Source: Salinarimonas rosea DSM 21201 (GTDB taxonomy: Bacteria; Pseudomonadota; Alphaproteobacteria; Rhizobiales; Beijerinckiaceae). Taken from it: a stretch of DNA of 64,000 nucleotides. The notes beneath the pieces are model-generated. The model made no database searches. It had not been told where the DNA came from and saw only the letters and a program-made list of their open reading frames with translations. This document shows, piece after piece, positions 27,626 to 35,032 of this stretch. The stretch is taken from positions 1-64,000 of the forward strand of contig NZ_AUBC01000014.1 of assembly GCF_000429045.1 (NCBI RefSeq). The letters run 5' to 3'. The stretch's first letter is position 1. Each line of letters starts with the position of its first letter. The position numbers and the translations under genes were made by a program.

Positions 27626-28645
27626 TCAGCGCAGCTTCTCGGCGTGGGGCTCGAGGGCGGCGAAGGCCCCGTCGACGAGAGCCTGGCTCTCGTCGGGACC
27701 GACCCAGTCGGCACCGATCTTGGCCTCGCGGGCCCAGGCCTGGAAGTCCTCGCTCTCCACCGTCTCGCGATAGGCGTCGACGAGGGTCTGCCAGCGGTCG
27801 GGATGCTCCTCCTTCAGCGCCGCGTGGGCGATGAGCCCCGTGATGTTGCCGCCGATCAGCGCGACGGGCTCGACGCCCATCTCGGCCAGCGCCTCGTTGA
27901 GGAGCGGCGCATCGTGGTCGCCGGGATCCGACGTGTTGACGACCGCGAGAACGCGGATGCGATCGCGGATCGAGGCCGCCGCTTCCGCCGCGAGGATCTC
28001 GAAGTCGACCTGGTTGCCGGCCAGCGCCGCGCGCAGCGGCGCGCCACCGTCGTAGGTGACGAAGCGCACGTTGTCGGTGGGGATGTCGAGGGCGTCCATC
28101 AGGATGAAGGTCTGGATGTGGCCGCCGTTGCCGAAGACGATGCCCGAGGACACGGCACCCGGCTCGCGCATCGCCTCGGCCAGCTCGGCGAACGTCTCGT
28201 AGGGGCTCTCCTGGTGGACGGCCACGATGGCGTAGTCGTTCCACTGGGCGTTGAGGAGCGCGAAGTCCTCCCATTGGACGGGTGCGCCGCTGACCAGGAT
28301 CGCGCTGGAGAGGTACGGCGTCGCCTGCATGAGCAGCAGCGTGTTGCCGTCCGCCTCCTGCTGCTGGAAATAGGTGGCGCCGAGCGCGCCGCCGCCGCCG
28401 GGGCGGTTCTCGACCGTGATCGGCACGCCCAGCCGAGGGCCCATGTGCTCGGCGAGGCCGCGCGCCATCCGGTCGGCGCTGCCGCCGGCGTTGAAGGGCA
28501 CGACGATCGAGATCGGCTCGTCGGGCCAGGCGAGCGCGGTCTGGGGGGCGACGAGGGCGGCGAGGCCCAGGGCGGCGGCGCCGAGCGCGGCGCGCCCGGC
28601 CTTCGTCGCGAGCCCGAACCGGGCGCCGAGGCTGTCGATGAGCAT
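27626..28645 (-). CDS. tctC: Periplasmic TctC/Bug-type solute-binding protein
   Basis: 339 residues with a signal peptide (hydrophobic about residues 18-36, cleavage after ALA). The Bug-fold start is EPISIVVPFNAGGSADRMARGLAEHM, with PGGGGALGATYFQQ in the ligand pocket. Later conserved patches include FGNGGHIQTFILMDALDI and the C-terminal EDFQAWAREAKIGADWVGPDE. The ligand is probably a carboxylate, but its identity is unknown. It is first in the tctCBA operon and divergent from the GntR gene. Confidence 0.9.
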   Translation of the reverse strand: MLIDSLGARFGLATKAGRAALGAAALGLAALVAPQTALAWPDEPISIVVPFNAGGSADRMARGLAEHMGPRLGVPITVENRPGGGGALGATYFQQQEADGNTLLLMQATPYLSSAILVSGAPVQWEDFALLNAQWNDYAIVAVHQESPYETFAELAEAMREPGAVSSGIVFGNGGHIQTFILMDALDIPTDNVRFVTYDGGAPLRAALAGNQVDFEILAAEAAASIRDRIRVLAVVNTSDPGDHDAPLLNEALAEMGVEPVALIGGNITGLIAHAALKEEHPDRWQTLVDAYRETVESEDFQAWAREAKIGADWVGPDESQALVDGAFAALEPHAEKLR

Positions 28646-28705
28646 GGTTTCCTCCGCTCGTTTTCTGGTCGTTGGTGGCGCGAGACTGCGGCCTGTGCTT
28701 AAGTC

Positions 28706-28720
28706 ATGTCAATAAGACAT
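28706..28720. promoter_or_regulatory. Candidate GntR/HutC operator for tctC and its regulator
   Basis: ATGTC (28706-28710), AATAA, GACAT (28716-28720) is an inverted repeat in the 91-base gap between the divergent tctC and gntR starts. It ends 16 bases before the gntR ATG. The G-T...A-C symmetric half-sites around an A/T centre fit GntR/HutC operators. The GGAGGAGAAGG ribosome site of gntR follows at once, so binding here would block gntR transcription. Confidence 0.55.
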
Positions 28721-28736
28721 CTCCGGAGGAGAAGGC

Positions 28737-29495
28737 ATGTCGGAGGGGGATCCGTGGCCGAAGCACCACCAGCTCTACCTGGTTCTGCGCCAGCAGATCC
28801 GCGACGGCGCCTACAATGGCGGCGTGCCTCTTCCGAGCGAGCTCAAGCTCGGCGAGGCCTTCGCGGTCTCGCGCATCACCGTGCGACGGGCGCTGGAGCG
28901 GCTCGAGCAGGAGGGGTTCGTCGAGCGCCACCGTGGTCGCGGCACCTTCGTGCGGGACGGCGCGGGGATCTCGCCGGTCCAGGCGAGCATCGGCGGCTCG
29001 GTGGAGAACCTCGTCGCGATGGGGCTCGAGACGCAGGTGCGGGTGCTCGCGCTCGACTATGTCGTCCCGCCGCCGGCGATCGCGCGCCAGCTCGGCCTCG
29101 GTGCGGGCGCGGCGTGCCAGCGCGCGGTGCGGGTGCGTGCGCTGGAGGGGCGGTCCTTCTCGCACCTCACCACCTTCGTGCCGGAGGACCTCGGCCGCAC
29201 CTTCGGCGCGGACGACCTCGCGCGGACGCCGATCCTGATCCTGCTGCAGCGCGCCGGCCGGCCGATCGCCCGGGCCGAGCAGAGCGTCTCGGCGACGCTG
29301 GCGACGCCGGACATCGCCCGCGCCCTCGCGATCGACCCGGGCGAGGCGCTGCTCGCCATCCGTCGCGTGGTGCGCGACGTCGACGGGCGCGCCGTCGAGG
29401 TCGTGCACGGCCTCTATCGGCCGGACACGTACGAGCACGAGGTCGCGTTCGAGCGCACGAGCGAGGGCGGCGTCGAGCTCTGGAAGGCGCGCTGA
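28737..29495 (+). CDS. GntR-family regulator, HutC/FarR subfamily (UTRA domain)
   Basis: 252 residues. The N-terminal winged helix has the GntR pattern LPSELKLGEAFAVSRITVRRALERLEQEGFVERHRGRGTFV split across residues about 31-71. The remainder is a UTRA ligand-binding domain (SFSHLTTFVPEDL, IARAEQSVSA, GEALLAIRRVVRD, VEVVHGLYRPDTYEHEV). It probably senses the tct substrate or a metabolite and represses tctCBA and itself through the inverted repeat in the shared promoter. That link is inferred from position. Confidence 0.9.
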   Translation: MSEGDPWPKHHQLYLVLRQQIRDGAYNGGVPLPSELKLGEAFAVSRITVRRALERLEQEGFVERHRGRGTFVRDGAGISPVQASIGGSVENLVAMGLETQVRVLALDYVVPPPAIARQLGLGAGAACQRAVRVRALEGRSFSHLTTFVPEDLGRTFGADDLARTPILILLQRAGRPIARAEQSVSATLATPDIARALAIDPGEALLAIRRVVRDVDGRAVEVVHGLYRPDTYEHEVAFERTSEGGVELWKAR

Positions 29496-29511
29496 GGCGC
29501 GCGCCGGCGCC

Positions 29512-30567
29512 TCAAGGCCCGCGCAGGCGCGCCCCGCCGTGCGGGTCGAACAGGTAGGCGCGCGCGGGGTCGATCCCCACGTCGACCCGGGCGCCGGAAC
29601 GCGGCGCGTCGACGCCGCGGGTCTCGACCACGAGACGGGTGCCGTCGGGCGCCTGGCAATGCACGTGGCAGACGGAGCCCAGGTTCTCGACGATGTCGAC
29701 GCCGAGCCCCTCGCCCGGCACGAGCGTCAGGTCCTGCGGGCGCAGCCCGACGGTGACCGCCCCGTCCGGCGGGCGGACCGGCGTCGCCACGACCTGCCCG
29801 AGCGCCGGCAGCGCCACGCCGCCCGCCTCGGCCCGGCCCTCGAGGAAGTTCATCGAGGGCGAGCCGATGAAGCCCGCGACGAAGCGGTTGCCCGGGTCCT
29901 CGTAGAGCGCGATCGGCGCGCCGACCTGCTCGATGCGCCCCGCGCGCAAGACGACGATCTTGTCGGCGAGCGTCATCGCCTCGACCTGGTCGTGGGTGAC
30001 GTAGACCATGGTCGCGCCCATGGACTTGTGCAGCCGGGCGATCTCGACGCGCATCTCGACGCGCAGCTCCGCATCGAGGTTGGAGAGCGGCTCGTCGAAC
30101 AGGAAGACGGAGGGATGGCGCACGATGGCGCGGCCGATGGCGACCCGCTGGCGCTGGCCGCCGGAAAGCGCCTTGGGCTTGCGCGCGAGATAGGGCTCGA
30201 GCTGCAGCACCCGCGCCGCCTCCTTCACGCGCCGGGCGATCTCCTCCCTGGGATGGCCGGTCATCTTCAGGCCGAAGCCCATGTTCTCGCCGACCGTCAT
30301 GTGCGGGTAGAGCGCGTAGGTCTGGAACACCATGGCGACGCCGCGCTCGGCCGGGTCGGCGCGGGTGACGTCCGCGCCGGCGATGACGATGCGCCCGTCG
30401 GTCGTCTCCTCGAGGCCGGCGATCATGCGCAGCAGCGTCGACTTCCCGCAGCCCGAGGGGCCGACGAAGACACACAGCTCGCCCTCGGCGATCTCGAGAT
30501 CGACCCCGTGGATCACCTGGGTCGTGCCGTAGCGCTTGATCACGCGCTCGAGGCTCACGCCGGTCAT
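29512..30567 (-). CDS. Sugar ABC transporter ATPase (UgpC/MalK type)
   Basis: 351-residue ATPase. Walker A is GPSGCGKST (about residues 37-45), the signature LSGGQRQRVAIGRAIV, Walker B VFLFDEPLSNLD, and the switch His is in YVTHDQ. A C-terminal TOBE/OB domain (about residues 240-351: TVGLRPQDLTLV, CHVHCQAPDGTRLVV, RAYLFDP) is the regulatory part of MalK-type subunits. The ATG at 30567 overlaps the iclR stop by 4 bases. It faces away from the binding protein and permeases but is the only ATPase of the island, so it most likely energises them. Confidence 0.93.
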   Translation of the reverse strand: MTGVSLERVIKRYGTTQVIHGVDLEIAEGELCVFVGPSGCGKSTLLRMIAGLEETTDGRIVIAGADVTRADPAERGVAMVFQTYALYPHMTVGENMGFGLKMTGHPREEIARRVKEAARVLQLEPYLARKPKALSGGQRQRVAIGRAIVRHPSVFLFDEPLSNLDAELRVEMRVEIARLHKSMGATMVYVTHDQVEAMTLADKIVVLRAGRIEQVGAPIALYEDPGNRFVAGFIGSPSMNFLEGRAEAGGVALPALGQVVATPVRPPDGAVTVGLRPQDLTLVPGEGLGVDIVENLGSVCHVHCQAPDGTRLVVETRGVDAPRSGARVDVGIDPARAYLFDPHGGARLRGP

Positions 30568-31373
30568 GCGTTCGTCCCTCCGTGCATGGGGGCGCGACTC
30601 GCGCCGGGGAAGGTGAAGGCCGCCGCCTCGCGGGCGATGGCCGCCGCGGTCTCGGCGAGGCTGGGGGCGAGCGCGGCGAGGTCGGCCAGCGAGTGGCGCA
30701 GCGTCGAGGACGTGACCGACAGGGCGCCGAGCGGCCGCCCGGCCTCGTCGAGGATCGGCACGGCGACGCAGATGATCGTCGGCTCGTGCTCCTCCCGGTC
30801 GAAGGCGACGCCGCTCTCGCGGATCCCCGCGAGCTCGCGGCGCAGCGTGCCGGCCGAGACGTGTGTCGCGGGCGTGTGCGGGTACCAGCTCTGCTGGGCG
30901 AGCGCCTTCTCCAGCGCCGGCGCGTCGAGATGGGCGAGCATGGCCTTGCCGACGCCGGTGCAGTAGGCCGGCCCGATCTTGCCCGCGTCCGAGAACATCG
31001 GGATCGGGCGGCGCGCGTTGCGCTTGTCGATGTACAGGACCTGTCCGTTGTCGAGCTTGGCCAGGTGCACCGTCTCGCCGATCGCCTCGGAGAGCCGGTC
31101 CAGATGGGCGCGGGCGAGCGGCGCGAGCGTCGTCTGCTGCCAGGCGGCGTGCGCGAGGCGGATGAGGCGCGAGCCCAGCGCATAGGTGTGGTCCGCCTCG
31201 TCGTAAGCCAGCATGCGCTGGCTCACCAGCGTCTGCAGCAGGCGGTAGAGCGTGGCCTTGGGCAGGTCGGCGCCGGCGAGGATCTCGGCGAAGCGCACCG
31301 GGCGGCCGTAGCCGGCCACCTCGTCGAGCAGCGTCAGCGCCTTCCCCACCGTGCCGTCGGCCGGCTTGTCCAT
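30564..31373 (-). CDS. IclR-family transcriptional regulator of the galactoside island
   Basis: 269 residues: an N-terminal winged helix (VGKALTLLDEVAGYGRPVRF, LPKATLYRLLQTLVSQRMLAYD) and a C-terminal effector domain (GETVHLAKLDNGQVLYIDK, GPAYCTGVGKAMLAHL, EHEPTIICVAVPILD, GALSVTSS). The start at ATG 31373 is preferred over one at 31415 because the longer form adds a Gly/Thr tail. It is divergent from the binding-protein gene and overlaps the ATPase gene by 4 bases, so it probably regulates both arms in response to a sugar intermediate. Confidence 0.9.
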   Translation of the reverse strand: MDKPADGTVGKALTLLDEVAGYGRPVRFAEILAGADLPKATLYRLLQTLVSQRMLAYDEADHTYALGSRLIRLAHAAWQQTTLAPLARAHLDRLSEAIGETVHLAKLDNGQVLYIDKRNARRPIPMFSDAGKIGPAYCTGVGKAMLAHLDAPALEKALAQQSWYPHTPATHVSAGTLRRELAGIRESGVAFDREEHEPTIICVAVPILDEAGRPLGALSVTSSTLRHSLADLAALAPSLAETAAAIAREAAAFTFPGASRAPMHGGTNA

Positions 31374-31436
31374 GCCCCTCGTCCCTCCGCTCGTTTCCAT
31401 CCCGCGGCGCAGCAATCGCGGGCTGCGCTCTTCTGG

Positions 31437-31501
31437 TTGACAAGCCTAGCGAGCGGAGGCATCGTTTTCAATAATCAAAACATGGTTCCATTATTCGGAA
31501 C
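31437..31501 (+). promoter_or_regulatory. Divergent promoter with IclR-type operator
   Basis: TTGACA at 31437-31442 is a good -35 match; the -10 is unclear. The A/T-rich stretch 31464-31500 stands out from the surrounding GC-rich DNA. Within it, GTTCC (31485-31489), a 7-base spacer and GGAAC (31497-31501) form an inverted repeat of the GTTCC-N-GGAAC kind used by IclR-family proteins. It lies 37 bases before the binding-protein ATG. Confidence 0.55.
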
Positions 31502-31537
31502 AAATCCGATGAAGGAGCCGCCTGGGAGGAGACCAGA

Positions 31538-32794
31538 ATGCCGTCCGTGACGAAGACCACGCTCGCCGTCCTCGCCGCCGCGACCATGCTCGCCGGCGCC
31601 GCCGCGCCGGCCGCCGCCCAGCAGGAGCCGCTATCGGGCGACCTGCGCATCTTCCTCGACACGTCGAACCCGGCGCCGCGCGCCGCGATGGAGGGGATGA
31701 TCGCGCGCTTCCAGGAAATGCATCCCGATCTCGAGATCGAGACGACGATCATCGACCGCGAGGCCTACAAGACCCAGCTGCGCAACTTCCTCACGGCGAA
31801 CGCGCCGGACGTCGCCACCTGGCACGCGGGCAACCGCATGGCCCCCTTCGTCGAGGCCGGCCTGCTCGAGGACGTCTCCGACCTCTGGGACGAGGAGATC
31901 TCACGCGATCTCGCCTCGACCAAGGGCTCGATGACGATGGACGGCAAGCAGTGGGGCGTGCCCTACACCTATTATCAGTGGGGCGTGTACTATCGCGAGG
32001 ACCTGTTCGAGCAATACGGCCTCTCCGCGCCGGAGACCTGGGACGCCTTCAAGGAGAACTGCCGGACGCTGCTCGACAACGGTGTCAAGTGCTTCGCCAT
32101 CGGCACCAAGTTCCTGTGGACCGCGGCGGGCTGGTTCGACTACATCAACCTGCGCACCAACGGCTACGAGTTCCACATGGACCTCACCGCCGGCCGCGTG
32201 CCGTGGACCGACGAGCGCGTGCGGGCGACCTTCGCCAACTGGCGCGAGCTCATCGACATGAACGCCTACATCGACAACCACACCTCCTATTCCTGGCAGG
32301 AGGCGCTGCCGTTCATGGTCCAGGGCGACGCGGCCATGTACCTGATGGGCAACTTCGTCGTCGCGCCCCTGCGCGAGGCGGGGCTCTCGGACGACCAGCT
32401 CGGCTTCTTCCAGTTCCCGGCGATCGACGCGAGCATCCCGATGGCGGAGGAGGCGCCCACCGACACGTTCCACATCCCGGCCCAGGCACAGAACAAGGAG
32501 GCCGCGCGCGCCTTCCTGCGCTATGTGGCCGATCCGGAGAACCAGACGATCATCAATGCCGAGCTCGGGCAGCTGCCGGTCAACTCGCGCGCCACGATCG
32601 AGGACGACGAGTTCCTGACCGCGGGCTTCGCGATGCTGTCCTCGGCGGAAGGGCTGTCCCAGTTCTTCGACCGCGACGCGCCGGCCGAGATGGCCAAGGC
32701 CGGCATGGAGGGCTTCCAGGAATTCATGGTCCGCCCGGACAACCTGGACGCCATCCTCCAGCGGCTCGAGCGCGTGCGCCAGCGCGTCTACTGA
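31538..32794 (+). CDS. Carbohydrate ABC transporter substrate-binding protein
   Basis: 418-residue periplasmic binding protein of the extracellular solute-binding family 1. It has a signal peptide (about residues 1-28, ending AAPAAAQ). Family patches include NFLTANAPDVATWHAGNRM, WGVPYTYYQWGVYYREDLFEQYGL, NGVKCFAIGTKFLWTAAGWFDY and PFMVQGDAAMYLMGNFV. Ligand inferred from the island is a galactoside (alpha- or beta-linked), since both hydrolases are downstream. Strong GGGAGGA site at 31525-31531. Confidence 0.92.
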   Translation: MPSVTKTTLAVLAAATMLAGAAAPAAAQQEPLSGDLRIFLDTSNPAPRAAMEGMIARFQEMHPDLEIETTIIDREAYKTQLRNFLTANAPDVATWHAGNRMAPFVEAGLLEDVSDLWDEEISRDLASTKGSMTMDGKQWGVPYTYYQWGVYYREDLFEQYGLSAPETWDAFKENCRTLLDNGVKCFAIGTKFLWTAAGWFDYINLRTNGYEFHMDLTAGRVPWTDERVRATFANWRELIDMNAYIDNHTSYSWQEALPFMVQGDAAMYLMGNFVVAPLREAGLSDDQLGFFQFPAIDASIPMAEEAPTDTFHIPAQAQNKEAARAFLRYVADPENQTIINAELGQLPVNSRATIEDDEFLTAGFAMLSSAEGLSQFFDRDAPAEMAKAGMEGFQEFMVRPDNLDAILQRLERVRQRVY

Positions 32795-32875
32795 GCCGGA
32801 CGCCCCGCGATCCCGGGCGCGCGCCGCCCGGGATCGCGGCATCGCATCCTCAGCGAGAACCCGAGGAGACCCGCC

Positions 32876-33823
32876 ATGGTCGCCGTCGCGACCCCGCCGC
32901 GCGGCGCGACGCGCAAGGCCGAGGCGCCCACCGCCTTCGGCGGCTACTGGCGCCGCAACCAGCTCGCGCTCGCGCCGTGGCTGTTCCTGGCGCCGGGCGC
33001 GCTGTTCTTCGCGCTCTACGTCGTCGCGCCGATCCTGCAATCCTTCCAGATCTCGCTCTACGAGTGGGACGGGCTCGGCGCGAAGGAATGGGTGGGCCTG
33101 CGCAATTACGCGGAGCTGTGGTGGGACGACGCGTTCTGGACGTCCCTGCGCAACAACGTGATCTGGCTGGTGCTCTACCTGCTGGCGATCCCCGCGGGGC
33201 TGTTCATCGCGCTGTTCCTGAACCAGACCGTCGCGGGCATCCGGATCTACAAGTCGCTGTTCTTCTTTCCCTTCGTGATCAGCCAGGTCGTGGTTGGCCT
33301 CGTCTTCTCGTGGTTCTACGACCCGACCTTCGGGCTCTTCAACGAGATCCTCGGCGTCTTCGGGCTCGGCCCGATCGCGGTGCTGGGGGACCCGACCTTC
33401 GTCACCTACGGCATCATCGCCGCCGGCCTGTGGCCGCAGACGGCCTATTGCATGATTCTCTACCTCACCGGGCTGAACGCGGTCGATCCCGAGCAGATCG
33501 AGGCCGGGCGGCTCGACGGCGCCAGGGGCTGGCGCATGCTCTGGTACGTCGTGCTGCCGCAGCTGCGGCCCGCCACCTTCATCGCCTTCGTGGTGACGAT
33601 CATCGGCGCCCTGCGCTCCTTCGACCTCGTCTCGGTGATGACGGCGGGCGGCCCCTTCGGCGAGAGTCGGGTGCTGGCCTACTACATGTTCGAGGTGGCG
33701 CTCTCCGAATATGGCTTCCGCATGGGCTACGGCGCCGCGATCGCGGTGGTGCTGTTCGCCATCATGATGATCTACATCGCGTTCTTCCTCGCCAAGATGT
33801 ACCGCGACGAGAGGGGGGCATGA
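32876..33823 (+). CDS. Sugar ABC transporter permease (MalF/UgpA type)
   Basis: 315 residues, six hydrophobic segments. The start region (NQLALAPWLFLAPGALFFALYVVAPILQSF) and the EAA loop (AGRLDGARGWRMLWYVVLPQLRPATF) are diagnostic of the MalF-side permease. It begins 81 bases after the binding-protein stop. The stop overlaps the next ATG by 4 bases, at 33820-33823. Confidence 0.93.
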   Translation: MVAVATPPRGATRKAEAPTAFGGYWRRNQLALAPWLFLAPGALFFALYVVAPILQSFQISLYEWDGLGAKEWVGLRNYAELWWDDAFWTSLRNNVIWLVLYLLAIPAGLFIALFLNQTVAGIRIYKSLFFFPFVISQVVVGLVFSWFYDPTFGLFNEILGVFGLGPIAVLGDPTFVTYGIIAAGLWPQTAYCMILYLTGLNAVDPEQIEAGRLDGARGWRMLWYVVLPQLRPATFIAFVVTIIGALRSFDLVSVMTAGGPFGESRVLAYYMFEVALSEYGFRMGYGAAIAVVLFAIMMIYIAFFLAKMYRDERGA

Positions 33824-34182
33824 TGGAGATCGCCCTGCGCCAGCGCGTCGCCGCGATCTGCGCGCGCCTTCCCGGAGCGGAGGTTTCCGACCCCTGGGGC
33901 GGCGGGCACGACGCCTGGAAAGTCGGCGGCAAGATGTTCGCCTGCATCGGCGCGGTGACGCCGGGCGTCGCCGTGAAGTGCGTCGACGTCGAAACCGCGC
34001 AGATGCTGATCGAGGCGGGTGTCGGCGCGCGGGCGCCCTACTTCCACCGCTCCTGGCTGCTGCTGCCGGAGGACGTGCCGGAGGACGAGCTCGCGCACCG
34101 GGTGGCCGGCTCCTACGATCTCGTGCGCGCCAAGCTGCCCAGGCGGCTCGTCGCCGCCCTGCCCGCGCGGGAGGGCGCCTGA
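33820..34182 (+). CDS. YjbR/MmcQ-family (CyaY-fold) protein inside the ABC operon
   Basis: 120 residues matching the MmcQ/YjbR family of small, CyaY-like-fold proteins sometimes called DNA-binding. Family patches are ICARLPGAEVSDPWGG, AWKVGGKMFACIGAV, VAVKCVDVETAQMLIE and APYFHRSWLLLPEDVPEDELAHRVAGSYDLVRAKLPR. The function of the family is not settled. It begins ATGATG at 33820, overlapping the first permease stop, and ends one base before the second permease ATG, so it is translationally coupled on both sides. A gene of this kind between two permease genes of one transporter is unusual. Confidence 0.88.
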   Translation: MMEIALRQRVAAICARLPGAEVSDPWGGGHDAWKVGGKMFACIGAVTPGVAVKCVDVETAQMLIEAGVGARAPYFHRSWLLLPEDVPEDELAHRVAGSYDLVRAKLPRRLVAALPAREGA

Positions 34183-34183
34183 G

Positions 34184-35032
34184 ATGTTCCCGACACCCGT
34201 CCAGAAGACGTCGTCGGTCACGCGCCTCTCCTACCAGGCGCTGCTGCCGGTCGCCCTCGTGCTCTGGCTCCTGCCGCTGATCGCGGTCGCGGTCTTCTCG
34301 ATCCGGCCCGACGCGGACTTCGCCAACGCCAACTACTGGGGCTGGCCCTCCTCGTTCAGCTTCGCGGAGAACTACGGCGCGGTGTTCTTCCGCTCCGACA
34401 TGCCGCGCTACCTGCTCAACTCGGTGCTGATCACGGTGCCCACCGTGATCGGCGCGGTCGGGCTCGCCTGCATGACGGGCTTCGCGCTCGGCGTGTACAG
34501 GTTCAAGGCGAACCTCGCCGTGTTCTTCGTCTTCGTCGCCGGCAACTTCGTGCCCTTCCAGATCCTGATGGTGCCGGTGCGCGAGCTCACGCTGGATCTC
34601 GGGCTCTACGACACCAAGACCGGCCTCGTGCTCTTCCACGTCGCCTTCCAGGCGGGATTCTGCACGCTGTTCATGAGGAACTTCATCCGCGCCCTGCCGC
34701 GCGAGCTGATCGAGGCGGCGCGGGTGGAGGGCGTCTCCGAGATCCGAATCTTCTGGTACGTTGTGCTGCCCCTGATGCGCCCGGCCATCGCGGCGCTGTC
34801 GGTCTTGATCTTCACCTTCGTCTGGAACGATTATTTCTGGGCGATCGTGCTGACCCAGGGCGTCGACACCCAGCCGGTGACGGCGGGGATCACGGCCTTC
34901 AACTCGCAGTACCGCGCCGCCTACCACCTGATGAGCGCCGGCTCCATCGTCGCCGCGCTGCCGCCGGTCCTGATGTTCTTCCTGATGCAGCGCCACTTCA
35001 TCGCCGGCCTGACCCTCGGGGCGGTGAAATGA
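34184..35032 (+). CDS. Sugar ABC transporter permease (MalG/UgpE type)
   Basis: 282 residues with six hydrophobic segments. The N-terminus SYQALLPVALVLWLLPLIAVAVFSIRP and the EAA loop EAARVEGVSEIRIFWYVVLPLMRPAIAAL mark the MalG-side permease. Other MalG-like patches are VPFQILMVPVRELTLDLGL and FTFVWNDYFWAIVLTQ. It pairs with the permease at 32876-33823. The stop TGA overlaps the GH36 start by 4 bases. Confidence 0.93.
   Translation: MFPTPVQKTSSVTRLSYQALLPVALVLWLLPLIAVAVFSIRPDADFANANYWGWPSSFSFAENYGAVFFRSDMPRYLLNSVLITVPTVIGAVGLACMTGFALGVYRFKANLAVFFVFVAGNFVPFQILMVPVRELTLDLGLYDTKTGLVLFHVAFQAGFCTLFMRNFIRALPRELIEAARVEGVSEIRIFWYVVLPLMRPAIAALSVLIFTFVWNDYFWAIVLTQGVDTQPVTAGITAFNSQYRAAYHLMSAGSIVAALPPVLMFFLMQRHFIAGLTLGAVK

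Noticed and set aside
26015-28702. 895-codon + strand open frame across tctA, tctB and tctC
   Set aside because: The translation is Arg/Glu/Asp/Gly-rich noise opposite three well-supported transporter genes.
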